NCBI GenBank assembly: GCA_023678885.1
Contig: CM042985.1
Span: 15,230,465 to 15,294,464 of the forward strand
Source of the DNA: Pogostemon cablin
Lineage: Eukaryota > Streptophyta > Magnoliopsida > Lamiales > Lamiaceae
Direction: 5' to 3'
DNA length: 64,000 bases
The notes beneath the pieces were generated by a model. It did not search any database. It worked only from the letters and a program-made list of their open reading frames with translations, and was not told where the DNA came from. This document shows, piece by piece, positions 12,561-23,378 of the stretch (positions are counted from its first letter, which is position 1; every line of letters begins with the position of its first letter). A program made the translations under genes and the position numbers.

Positions 12561-13460
12561 TAGTTTCAGATGTCAAAAGGTATTTTTGGTTCATATTCAA
12601 AGGTTCTTTTCTCTTATTTGGATTAGAAGACGTATTATCATTATAATTTGTTACGTCCATGGGATAAACATGATTTAAGAGTGTACAAATTGTTACCAAC
12701 GTACCATAACAGATTATAGCTCCATCAATCATTACTATTACCATGTCATTTAAATGAAATGGAGTATCCATCAGTAAATTCATAGAAACTAAAATGAAAT
12801 TCTTTCTATGAAAATGTACGTAAAGACAATTTCTCATAATCAAACGTTTATTCCTATCATAAGATAAATAAAAACTCCCATTATAACAGCCACTACTCTT
12901 GTAGCTTTCTCATATACTTAATAATCTCATCATCACTTAGTTACATGCTTTTAGTGATTCTGGTATCTGCACACAACGTATCAGTAGATGTTGTCACTAA
13001 TCATTCTTAAACAACTAGCAATGAGATACAAATCTTGTTCACATCTTGATGAAAATTAATTTCCTTCGCCACTTGTTTTGTCAGAAGTTTCCCACTAAAT
13101 ACAGCCTCTTGTAATTCAAGTGGAACTTGCTCAAAACATTTAGGCAAATAATGAAGAATAAAATGATCTAGGTTTCCCCTACAATTTCTAATCCAAGTAT
13201 TTCCAATTCATTCATCAAGTCAACTCTGAGCTCTTGCCTTTTTAACGTACTCAAGTATCCGAAGAGTGGCATAAGAATGTACATCATATTTCTATGAAAC
13301 TCTCATCTCTTCACTGGAGTCTTAAATAGACACTAGAGGACATTTTTAGTGATAACACATATATTTTCTTAAGCAGTAAAATTCGAAACCAAGATTCTTT
13401 TCTAGTCATCTAATTTTGGACCAGTAAATATAATTTCTTTTAATTAACAATAAGTGAATT
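12553..13460 (-). pseudogene. Copia gag to integrase N-terminal remnant (element B)
   Basis: Frame 12553-12843 (96 aa) lies where the gag-pre-integrase and protease regions should be. It contains an FHLNDMVIVMIDGAIICYG segment that fits a decayed protease/pre-integrase stretch. Sequence at 12850-13460 gives broken gag-like peptides (DHFILHYLPKCFEQVP). The assignment rests mainly on position between integrase and leader. Confidence 0.45.
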
Positions 13461-14617
13461 GAGTGCCATTTGAAAATACAGAGAATCATATAAATAAATA
13501 CACATATCAAATCTTCGATTTATCCATTTATATTGATTCCCTCAAAACAATATAAAATAAAATTCACCGATATCTCAAGCACCGTGAGTTTGCATGCCAC
13601 GATAGTGTGGATGTATACAAACCCGAACATTAACAAGAGAAGATTTTACCCATTAATTTTATTTTTCAACCTAACCTCATGTTAAAATAATTAATAGTCA
13701 TTTCCTCTTTAGCCACGCAAATAACAGCAGTGACTCCGATGGGGATGATACTTATTATTTGCACCTAAGTGTATCCATTATTTGATCCCAAATTTGTGAC
13801 CCAATCTTGTGTGCCTTACAGATGGAGAAGTACACACGTGCTCGGATAACTTCCTACAATGCATCATAAAGAAGTTTGTACCAGTGATCCATGAATAAAC
13901 TCATCCGATAGGGATGAAGGTCTATGCCAACATGCAAGTTTATTCACATCACTTAAAACCAATAATGGGAGTCCGTGGAAATTAACTACCAATCTCCTCT
14001 CCTACTTAGTTATTTAAGACCGAGGGTTTTTCCATGCATATAATGTCTATTAATAAAATATGCATCCTAGCATGCTTCTATATTCAACAATTTAAACAAT
14101 AAATCACATAGAACATGCATATAATATATAACAATAATCAGATAATTAAATCAAATTACAACAGTTATATATCACGACGAAAATTGCATAAAAACACATG
14201 ACGAACGAAAAAAAATAACAGATCAATAAAACACGTCAGCACGACTCGTGTGCACTCTTGCATGAGTCGTGCACTCTCGTGCCGCCCACGACTCTCTGCC
14301 GCTCGCACTACCATGCCACGCCACTGTCGAATGACTGCCGGCACGACTCGTGCCTTGAGGCAGCACCAATTGTGCTGTTTTCCACTGTCCACGACCATTG
14401 CTCCAAAAATGCACATGCCTGCCTAGATTTTCAATCGACACGACTCGTGCCAGCCATTGCCATCAGTTGTGCTGAGAAAACCTGCCGCTCGCACTGCCCC
14501 ATTCAACAGTTGTGCGACTCCTCTGCACTACTCGTGCGCGAGGCACAGGTGACCCTCGCGCTTGCCGCTTCTGGTCGTGCCGCCTGCCGTGTAGAATCAC
14601 CTTGCTTTGTCGCCGTG
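13461..14617 (-). other. Copia leader, distal half (element B)
   Basis: This is untranslated sequence between gag and the insertion of element D. Its GC-rich end (14230-14617) contains repeated near-palindromes of the form cacgactcgtg. The same motif recurs in the other half of the leader at 27850-27975, on the far side of element D, supporting continuity of the host element. Confidence 0.6.
14230..14560. repeat. cacgactcgtg motif cluster
   Basis: The 11-base near-palindrome cacgactcgtg or one-base variants occurs at about 14238, 14261, 14342, 14438 and 14530, with counterparts at 27857, 27937 and 27961. This GC-rich cluster within an AT-rich element lies in the copia leader. Its function is unknown. 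Confidence 0.6.
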
Positions 14618-14768
14618 TGATGAGTGTGTAAATTCACAAGTTTAGCATCATGTTTTGTGCTAGTTTTAGAGAGTTTGAAGGTGGAAATAGGTGAAAAACC
14701 TATACATATTGTGAATTAGCATGAATCAGGTGTTGGTGGAGCTATTTAAGTGGTCTTCATAGCAAAAA
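14618..14768 (+). repeat. Outer fragment of 5' LTR of element D
   Basis: It begins TGATGAGTGTGTAAATTC and matches 26742-26892 with about two substitutions. It stops at agcaaaaa, where the inverted block starts with tgccacgacgg. In the 3' LTR the same position continues into cggagtggaagtgc. Confidence 0.85.
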
Positions 14769-14779
14769 TGCCACGACGG

Positions 14780-17700
14780 TACCAAATCAGATCAAGGTAT
14801 CATCAAAAATGACACAAGCATAATCCGACGACTTATAATGCTTCAACCGATGCCCAATCATGAACAGTCCCGTCCACTTTGACTTCAACTTGCCTGCAAA
14901 AAGCTTTAAACGAGAGTTAAAATATAGTACCTCATCTCCTTGCTTGAACTCCTTTTATGAGATCTTAGAATCATGCCACCTCTTCATTCTTTCCTTATAG
15001 ATCTCCGAATTCTTGTAAGCACGACTCCTAAACTCATCCAATTGATTTATGTGAGTTATCCTCAACTCCTTCACATCCTTGAGGGTCAAGTTCAAGCTTC
15101 GCAAAGCCCAAAACGCTTTGTGTTGAATCTCTACAGGTAAGTGGCACGGCTTCCCATAAACAATTTGATACGGTGACATATCTAATACCGTCTTGTAAGC
15201 GGTTCTGAACCCCCACAACACATCATCGAGCTTCATAGCCCAATCCTTTCTATTAGTTCCTACCACTTTCTCCAGAATCTGTTTGACTTGACGGTTGGAG
15301 ACCTCTGCTTGCCCATTCGCTTGCGGATGATAGGGTGTAGTAACCCTATGCTTAACACCATAATCCTTAAGCACCTTCTCAAGAAATTTATTGACGAAGT
15401 GGGAACCTCCATCACTAACTAGTGCTCTAGGAACTCCATAATGGGCAAAGATATGTTTCTTCAAGAAAGATACAACAATTTTCGAATCATTTAAGCGAGT
15501 AGAAATCGCTTCCACCCACTTTGAAACATAATCCACAGCAAGAAGAATGTAGAGAAATCCATTTGACGGGGGAAAAGGCCCCATAAAATCGATCCCCCAT
15601 ACATCAAATATCTCCACAACAATGCTAGGCTGCAGTGGCATCTCATCTCTCCTACCTATATTTCCCATGCGCTGACATCTATCGCAAGACGCCACATAGT
15701 TCTCACAATCTCTAAACAATGTAGGCCAATAGAGAGCGGATTGAAGTACCTTAGCTGCAGTCTTTTGCGCTCCGAAATGCCCCCCATTTGGTTGTGCATG
15801 GCAAAACTCAAGCACACTCTCCATTTCCATCTCGGGTACACATCTTCGGACAATAGAATCTGTACAAATCTTGTAAACAAACGGATCATACCATATAAAT
15901 GTCTCAACTTCCCTCTTGAATTTCGCAAGTTGATATCGATTGAGATCCCTTGGAATTTCTCCAACGACAATGTAATTAACATAATCCGCGTACCATGGAT
16001 CCATACCTTGCGCTGCGACCACACACGCTCGCTCAGTCCTTTCAACAACCACAGCCATGATCTTCTCATCAGGGAACATCTCTTCAATATACTCAAAAGA
16101 ATTATCACAATGCTCCCTAGTCTCCAACCTTGACAAGTGATCTGCCAACACATTTGCTGTTCCTTTCTTATTCCGAATCTCCATATCAAACTCTTGAAGT
16201 AGTAGAATCCACCTTATAATTCTAGGCTTCGTCTCCTTTTTCTCCATCAAGTACCGAATCGCTGAATGATCCGTGTACACAATAGTCTTCATGCCAATCA
16301 AATACTGACGGAACTTATCGAATGCATACACAACAGCCAAAAACTCCTTTTCAGTCACTGTGTAATTCTTCTGTGCCGCATCAAAAGTCTTACTCGCATA
16401 GTGAATGGCACAGAACTTCTTCTCCCTTAGCTGCCCGAGCACCACACCCAGTGCCACATCACTTGCATCACACATAAGTACAAACGGTTGAGTCCAGTCT
16501 GGTGTGATCAAGATAGGGGCAGTAATTAGCGCCTCCTTCAAAACTTGAAAAGCTGTTAGACACTCGTCATTAAACATAAAAGGAATATCCTTTTCAAGTA
16601 AATAAGATAAGGGCTTAGAGTATTTTGAGAAATCTTTTATGAATCTCCTGTAAAAACCGGCATGTCCAAGGAAGGACCGCACTCCTCTTTCATTGGTCGG
16701 TGGTGGAAGCTTCTCAATTGCCGCCACTTTAGCACGATCTACTTGCAATCCCTTGGTGGAAACATGATGCCCAAGAACAATCCCATCCTTTACCATGAAG
16801 TGGCACTTCTCCCAATTCAAGACAAGATTAGTTTCTTGATACCTCTTCAAAACAATAGCAAGGTTAGACAAACAAATATCAAAAGAGGAACCAAAAACTG
16901 AAAAATCATCCCTGAACACCTCCATGATCTTCTCTATCAAACCATCAAAAATCGCCATCATGCACCTCTGAAAAGTAGCAGGCGCATTACACAATCCAAA
17001 CGGCATCTTCCTAAAAGCAAAGGTCCCGTAGGGGCAAGTAAAAGTGGTCTTTTCTTGATCCTCGGGAGCAATCATGATTTGGTTGTACCCCGAGTATCCA
17101 TCCAAGAAACAATAAAACTCATACCCTGCAAGACGATCTAACATTTGATCCATAAAAGGAAGAGGAAAATGGTCCTTACACGTGTTCTCATTAAATTTCC
17201 TGTAATCCACACATGTACGCCATCCCATAGGAATCCTCGTGGCTATAGCTTCTCCATCCTCAGCTTTCACTACAGTCATGCCCCCCTTTTTAGCAACTAC
17301 ATGCAATGGACTCACATGGGGACTATCACTAATAGGATATATAATTCCAGCATCCAACCACGTAAGGATTTGCTTTCTTATCACCTCTTGAATTGCGGGA
17401 TTCACCCTTCGCTGATTTTGAACACTCGCCTTGGCTTCATCCAACAATCTAATCCAATGCATGCAATACGAAGGACTAATACCTTTCAAATCATCTAGTG
17501 ACCACCCTATTACAGACTTGTACTTCCGTAAGACATCTAATAACTCCTCAAGTTGATCATCATTAAGGGAAGAAGATACAATTACCGGATATTTTGCATT
17601 ATCGCCAAGAAAAGCGTACTTCAAGTGTTCCGGCAATGGTTTCAACTCCTCTTTTTTTTCTTCCATTGTAGCGCTTTCATTATCCAAAGGCAAGTACATC

Positions 17701-19676
17701 CTGGTCCATTTGACTTCTTCCACCTTAGTTCTTTCCAATTCAAACCTGTCATCACCCAAAGCAAGTAAGTTTTCAAGAAATTCAATACTTACCTCGTTAG
17801 AAAGTCCGTCAAGCTCCGTAGTGGGATAAGTAAGAGACTCCATCAAACATGTCTCAAGAGGATCCTTTGACAAGATCAGAGACATATTCTCCTTCACATT
17901 CTCCTCCACCACGTCAATACTATAACACTGGGACTCCATTGGCATCTTCATTGCTTTGTCCAAGTTGAAAAGTACTTCTTCTTTGTCCATTCGCAGCCTA
18001 AGTTCTCCCTTCCGAACATGGATTATAGCTCCAGCCGTAGCAAGGAACGGCCTCCCCAAGATTAAAGGAACATTATCCTTGTCATCATCCATCTCTAGTA
18101 CAAGGAAATCCACATGAAAGACTAGCTTCTCCACCTTTACAAGAACATCTTCAACAATACCTTTCGGAAACGTCATTGATCTATCTGCCAATTGGAGAGC
18201 CACTATTGTCGGGGTCAACTCCCCCAAACCAAGCCTCTGAAAGATGGACAACGGCATCAAATTGATGCTTTCCCCTAGATCGCACAAAGCTCGCCGTGCT
18301 GGCCCCTTTCCGATCTCACATAGAATAGTAAAGCTCCCCGGATCTTTCATCTTCGGCGGCAACTTCTTTTGAATGATTGAGCTGCAATTTTCAGATAAAT
18401 TCACCATTTCAATTCCGGTTAAGCTCCGCTTCTTCATCAATATGTCTTTAAGGAATCGAGAATAGTATGTCATCTCCATGATTGCCTCTGAGAAAGGGAT
18501 GTTCAAGCTTATCTTGTTCATTATCTCTGAAAACTTCTTGAACTTCTCTTCCAATCCCTTCTTCACTAGCTTGTAGGGAAACGGTGGAGGTATCTTTGTT
18601 TTGGGAATCCTCCATTCATCACGATCAACCTTCTCCGCTTTCTCCTTTTTGGCTCTTAATCGCTTAGCTCTTTCCCATTTTTTCTCAGCTATTATATATG
18701 TACTTTGCTCATTCCGTACCACTGGAGTCGCATCGACATCAAAAGGAACATCTGGTGCATCAATCAAAACGTCTTGGCGAGGTTCGTCCATGGTTCGACC
18801 TGTTTGAGAGGTCGAACCAGGTTTGTATTGGTCGAACCTCTCTCCTAGAAGACTGATCTCATTCTGCTCTTGAGGTTCGACTAGGGTTCGACCAACATTG
18901 GAGATCGAACAATTGCCCCCTAGGTCGAACCGCTTCACTGTATAGTTTCTATCCTCCGGTTCGACCTGGGTTCGACCTGATGGGTTGGTCAAACCATTAC
19001 GATCGTGGTCGAACCGTTCCTGCGACAAAACAGAGTGCTCTTGCTGATGAGGTTCGACCATGGTTCGACCTGTATGATAGGTCGAACCCTGTGGGTGTTG
19101 GTCGAACCGAGGCTTAGAAAATTCCAACTTTGATTCCAGCCTCATCGGTCCCTCGTACTGCGTTCCCGACCTCAGTGTGATGGCATTACACGACTTTGGA
19201 TTCTCTATACTCTGAGATGGAAACTTCCCTTTGCCTACAGATTGAGTCAATGTGTTCACATTCTCTACAATTGTACCCATCAACAACGTGAGATCTTTCA
19301 CTTGAGTGGACAAATCTTTGTGGTGATCATCAATCTTTTTCTCAAGTTTGGCCTCAAGGCGGTTCACTCTTTCATCATTCTTCGCCATGTACCTGTTCAC
19401 AGTATCCTCAAAACCCGGCTTCCCTTCTTCCAACTTTTCTCCAGGATCAACACCCATCGGAAGTTGCACTGCATTGTTCATATTACTCCATGAAAATTCG
19501 GGCCTCCTTGGTTGCTGTTGATAACCACCAGGGGGACCATGATTGTTAAAGTTTCCTCGATAGTTCCCTTGGTAGTTCCGGTTTCCTTGATTTGGGTACC
19601 TCGTTCCTTGAATACTTTGACCCATGGCATAATTTGCTTCCTCCAATTCTTCTTGGATTGTTCCATTATTCATCAT
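14780..19676 (-). CDS. Athila-type pol polyprotein (element D), nearly intact
   Basis: A 1,573-residue open frame (14955-19676) encodes protease, RT, RNase H and integrase of a Ty3/gypsy element. Approximate positions: repeat-rich linker aa 165-300; protease [13 protein letters not shown] near 465; RT from about 770, with [19 protein letters not shown] near 820 and catalytic FRDD near 923, where Athila relatives normally have a hydrophobic residue before DD; RNase H DASDVALG near 1068; integrase zinc-binding His/Cys near 1290-1328; catalytic Asp in WGIDFMG, Asp in VSDGG and Glu in GQAEVSNRQ near 1362, 1420 and 1455. A TAA ends the frame at 14955, but the same frame continues past it to about 14780 with the integrase C-terminal WTGPF motif. 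Upstream, only 7 codons with two stops separate it from gag in the same frame. Confidence 0.9.
18778..19125. repeat. Dyad repeat array 1: coding, in gag-pol linker of element D
   Basis: About four units of roughly 85 bp occur. Each has GGTTCGACC-type motifs followed by GGTCGAACC-type motifs (forward, forward, reverse, reverse). On the minus strand they are translated as degenerate repeats of the form RFD...GST...GRT.VEP at about pol residues 182-298. The same unit occurs in noncoding DNA of this element at 21912-22190, 22715-23125 and 26958-27297. Confidence 0.85.
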
Positions 19677-19697
19677 CTCTTACTGCATGATTGGTAC

Positions 19698-20705
19698 TCA
19701 TTGAGATATCTCGCTGATCTGCTTCTGTTGAGACTCAAGTAGCTTGTTGATATTGGACAAGCTCGAAATGATCTCATCCTTTCTCCTTGTTTTCACCATT
19801 GCTTGTTCAACCTGAGCTACCTTCCCAAGGACATACGTACCTCTAACTCTATCAGTCGGACAATCCCTCGAATTCATCGATATGTCTTCAAACAATTTCT
19901 CGGCCTCAACGGATGACTTTGTAAGCAATGCTCCATTAGAAGAAGCATCAAGTAACACTCTTGATTCACAGTCAAATCCATTATAGAATATACTGATATA
20001 TTGGGCCTTAGATAGCCCATGTTGAGGGCACTTCCTGAGCATGTCCTTGAATCTATCCCACGCTTCATGAAATTTCTCACCTCCACTGATAGCAAATTGG
20101 TTAATATCTTGCTTCATCTTAAACACCTTCGAAGGTGGCATATACCTTTCCAAGAATCTTAACTTCAATTGCTCCCACGTGGTGCACTCAGTTGCGTTAA
20201 TAGTGTCGTACCAATCCCTCGCCTTTTCTGTAAGCGAGAATTTGAACAAAAGGATCTTCTTAGCATCTTCATGTTCTCCTACGTCTTTTTGAGTGCTTGC
20301 ATAACCCAAGAATTTGTTCAGATGCTGTTGGGGATCCTCGAAAGACCCTCCTGAAAAGGAGTTCCTTTCTATCATGCTAATAAGAGCGGGATGAAGATCG
20401 AAAGCTGTGTTAGTTCCCCTTGCTCCTAAAAGCTCATAATTTCCAGCCCCATTATTTCTGAAAACCTCTCGGATGGCTAGATTATCCGGATTCGCTGCCA
20501 TGTTGACTGTTTCTACTTCCAAATTAACTTCAGTTGTAGCTTCAATCGTCTGCGAAATATGCTCATCAACCTTGACTCCAAAATTCAGAGCTTCAGTTGG
20601 GTCAATTGTCTTTGTCTTGCTCTTCTTCTTCCTCTTCTTTCTTGATGATGCTCCAATCTCAAGATTATATGGTTTAAGATTACCTTTTTTTGATCTTGTG
20701 AGCAT
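19698..20705 (-). CDS. Athila-type gag (element D)
   Basis: This 335-residue frame begins with a basic segment (ASSRKKRKKKSKTK) resembling a nuclear localisation signal. A Ty3-type capsid domain follows at about residues 140-250 (ARDWYDTINATECTTWEQLK, then RFLERYMPPSKVFKMK). No CCHC zinc knuckle was seen; the nucleocapsid-like basic Gly/Asn/Gln-rich stretch lies at the start of the downstream pol frame. The TGA ending this frame and a TAA seven codons on are in frame with pol. Both can be explained by C-to-T change (CGA, CAA), so gag-pol was probably one ORF of about 1,900 codons. Confidence 0.85.
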   Translation of the reverse strand: MLTRSKKGNLKPYNLEIGASSRKKRKKKSKTKTIDPTEALNFGVKVDEHISQTIEATTEVNLEVETVNMAANPDNLAIREVFRNNGAGNYELLGARGTNTAFDLHPALISMIERNSFSGGSFEDPQQHLNKFLGYASTQKDVGEHEDAKKILLFKFSLTEKARDWYDTINATECTTWEQLKLRFLERYMPPSKVFKMKQDINQFAISGGEKFHEAWDRFKDMLRKCPQHGLSKAQYISIFYNGFDCESRVLLDASSNGALLTKSSVEAEKLFEDISMNSRDCPTDRVRGTYVLGKVAQVEQAMVKTRRKDEIISSLSNINKLLESQQKQISEISQ

Positions 20706-20793
20706 ACACCTAAAACGAATAAGAGAGAAAACAACAAAACAAGGTAAATAGTCCTAATAAACTAGAAATAATACAAAAAAGATAGTTTACGCC

Positions 20794-20812
20794 GTCCCCG
20801 GAAACGGCGCCA
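20794..20812 (-). promoter_or_regulatory. Primer-binding site of element D
   Basis: On the minus strand it reads TGGCGCCGTTTCCGGGGAC, six bases after the LTR end. This is the GGCGCC-type primer-binding site shared by Athila-like elements; element G carries TGGCGCCGTTGCCGGGGAC. It orients the inverted block. Confidence 0.9.
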
Positions 20813-21810
20813 AGAACTTGATAGGGGTTTTCTCAACACACAAATTAATCCTCAAGTATAAGGATATCAATTGTAGTCGCGAAGATGACCAAGTTACATT
20901 ATCGAACCCACGGGACGGTTAAACATCAATTTCATTATATTCTAGTACACTTTAGACTATGTTTGGTAATTGTAAAGGTTTAAAGAGTAATAACTACTAA
21001 TCGAAATAGCAAAAAGAAATAACAAGAGTTAGAGAAAAGTGAGTTGTGATCAAGAGGAATAGTAGGTAGTTCGTCGGGTCATCCAGTTTCACTAGCAATT
21101 CGTATTTTTATGTGATGGTGTCCGACTCTGCCCTGTGATTTGTGGACGCATCACTAGACCATGCAAGTTTACTCTATAGACACAAGTAAATATGCTCTTG
21201 ACACGTGTGAATAACCTAGGAGCAAGAGATATACTTCACCCCCTTTTCTAGGTACTATCATAATCAATTATCTTCCACGTCTAGAATCTAACCCGATTTG
21301 ATCTCCCTTTTTAGGTACTATAAAGTTATACTCTTCATCCTATTTATCAACCCGAATTTAAGTCAATTAATAAATATTCATATAAGACAGTTCTAATAAG
21401 ACTTCGGAATCCCTTCACTTAGAATTATAACAATAAACCCTGCTCAGTAGTGAACACACTCAACCAATAACCATGTTATGTATTCAGACTCTACACAACG
21501 ATCATTGATGCACAAAACGACTATGAGTATGGATTAAATATGCAATCTTATATAAAACAAAACTACAGGTAGTGTTGTACAGAGTTTTATACATGAAATA
21601 CGAATTACATCATGAAACTTTCATAACCCTAGAACTACCAAGGCGGTTCTAGCCCATGATTGATCTAGGAACAATCATGGTTAGATTGACCATTCTTACT
21701 TGAACCTTCAGCGAACTTCTGTCACAGCCCTCCGGATGGATCACCACCTCTACTCTTGTCTCTCTTATGATTGATGATCAAAAGCTCCTGTATTTGGACG
21801 CGATTGGTCT

Positions 21811-21820
21811 CCTTTTATAC
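21811..21820 (-). promoter_or_regulatory. TATA box in LTR of element D
   Basis: The minus-strand sequence GTATAAAAGG lies downstream of the dyad array. The 3' LTR copy has AGTATTAAAGG at the corresponding place near 27393, one base weaker. Confidence 0.6.
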
Positions 21821-21911
21821 TTGTAATCACGTCTCTAGGCCTTGGAATGGGCTTTCTAAGTGATCTCACGCGTTTCGGCCTCGAAAATCCAGATAAGGTA
21901 AGTTCCCACAC

Positions 21912-22190
21912 GTAGGTTCGACCTCGTCAAACAGGTCGAACCACTGGCCACAGGTCAAACCCCAAGTCGAACCCCGCTACTGGAAGAATTCTGCACCGGT
22001 TTGACCTCTTGAACAGGTCAAACTCCTAACGTCGTGGTCGAACCCAGCTTCTCACGAACTGGTTCGACCATGGTTCGACCTGATGAACAGGTCAAACCCC
22101 TCGAGTCGTGGTCGAACCTACTTCTTGCACTTCTCCAACACTGGTTCGACCTGCTGGAGAGGTCGAACCCTCCTCCAACAGGTCGAACCC
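21912..22190. repeat. Dyad repeat array 2: LTR of element D
   Basis: About four units of 70-75 bp have forward GGTTCGACC and reverse GGTCGAACC (or GGTCAAACC) motifs. The array lies just upstream of the LTR TATA box, where enhancer elements are expected. The 3' LTR carries the matching array at 26958-27297. Confidence 0.85.
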
Positions 22191-22254
22191 ACCTCTTTTC
22201 TTGGCGGTTCGCATGGTCTCGACTTCGTCTCTTCAATTCTTGGCACTTTCACTC

Positions 22255-22714
22255 TCTCCGACGTTAAATATGAGCGCTTGTTGAGGGCTTACTCTTCCGT
22301 TTTATTACTTTATTTCTTTTGTGTGGGTAAGAAATTTTTATATTTGACGTGCTTACTTTTTGGCAATTACATCTCTTTGCAAACTTAGTTTCGACTTTAG
22401 TTTCTCCTAAGTTTTGGGGGGGGTGTGATGTACTTACCTCGATAAGCACCGACAGTATAATTTTTTTTTGTATTGTTTGTTAGGGGAGTTGGTTTTTGCG
22501 GCTATATTGAATTTTAATCGATTTTGATGTGACGATTTTTTACAACTTGCCTAATGTTCAGTGGCTTTTGGTTATGTTTTCTTTTACGGAGTTACTCATG
22601 AATGATGTCTTGTGGAATAATTTCTGAAGTTATGCTCTAGATTGTACCTAATGAGTTGTGTTGAAGCTTGAAGTGTGTAGAGAATGAAGAACACTCAGTT
22701 TTGAAAATCAGAAG
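22255..22714 (+). other. Post-pol region of element D with central polypurine tract
   Basis: It begins tctccgacgttaaatatgag, homologous to 40784-40803 in element G. At about 22408-22424 there is ctaagttttggggggggtg, a polypurine tract resembling the one before the 3' LTR. No coding sequence was seen here. Confidence 0.7.
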
Positions 22715-23125
22715 GATGGTTCGACCAACGCCAGGAGTGGTTCGACCAGTGCCGGAGGTCGAACCAAATCAGAGAAAGTCGAATCGGAGTCGAAAGTTAT
22801 CCAGTGAGGTGGTTCGACCTCAAGCATGATGGTTCGATCTGTCGCCCAGGTCGAACCTAGGTCGAACCAGAGGACTAAAACTTACAGTAGGGTGGTTCGA
22901 CCTAAGCCATATTTGTTTGACTTGTTCAGAAGGTCGAACCTGTGGTCGAACCAGTCAGTTCAAAGCACTCAGTTTTCCAGAAAATGGGTTCGACCAATTC
23001 AAGGATGGTTCGACCTGTTCAGCAAGTCGAACCCAGGTCAAACCGAGAAGAGCATTTGTCCAGAAGGTAGGTTCGACCTCGTCATCCATGGTTCAACCTG
23101 TTCAAGAGGTCGAACCTGAGGTCGA
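22715..23125. repeat. Dyad repeat array 3: upstream of env-position ORF
   Basis: About five units combine forward GGTTCGACC-type and reverse GGTCGAACC-type motifs, many in the forward-forward-reverse-reverse order. The array ends about 250 bp before the ATG of the spliced ORF at 23379 and sits in untranslated sequence. Confidence 0.85.
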
Positions 23126-23378
23126 ACCAAGCCAGGTACGCAATTTAAGTTCGATTTTTCGGAGGGTTCGATCATTTTTTTCGAAACACCAAACCTCGAA
23201 CCCTCTTCGAACCTCTACACCATTATACAAATTCTTCGATTACACTTGATTGCACACCGATTACAAACATTACACTTTGAATTTACGAATTGGGCGCAGA
23301 TTTGGGCGATTTTCTTCGCAAATTAGGGCTTCAATCGCGACATTCTTGTGTGTGTGTGGTTTTGATCAGTTGTTCACC

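Larger units (their letters stand above)
20819..22254 (-). repeat. Inner part of 5' LTR of element D (inverted)
   Basis: The LTR end (…CCCCTATCA on the minus strand) lies at 20819 next to the primer-binding site. The segment 21455-22254 is the reverse complement of 26889-27753. A minus-strand TATA box (GTATAAAAGG, 21811-21820) lies about 90 bp downstream of a dyad array (21912-22190). With the 151-bp outer fragment, the full LTR would be about 1.59 kb. Confidence 0.85.

Noticed and set aside
14165..14620. Divergent ORFs of 72-120 codons in the copia leader
   Set aside because: They are made of repeated cacgactcgtg motifs in an untranslated leader, with no conserved product.
15656..19493. Many plus- and minus-strand frames of 60-177 codons inside pol
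   Set aside because: They are alternate frames of the 1,573-codon pol ORF and show no independent coding evidence.
18778..23125. GGTTCGACC motifs as tRNA B boxes (Pol III promoters)
   Set aside because: The B-box consensus needs a following CC at fixed spacing and an A box upstream. The repeats occur in both orientations in a regular dyad pattern with no tRNA-like fold.
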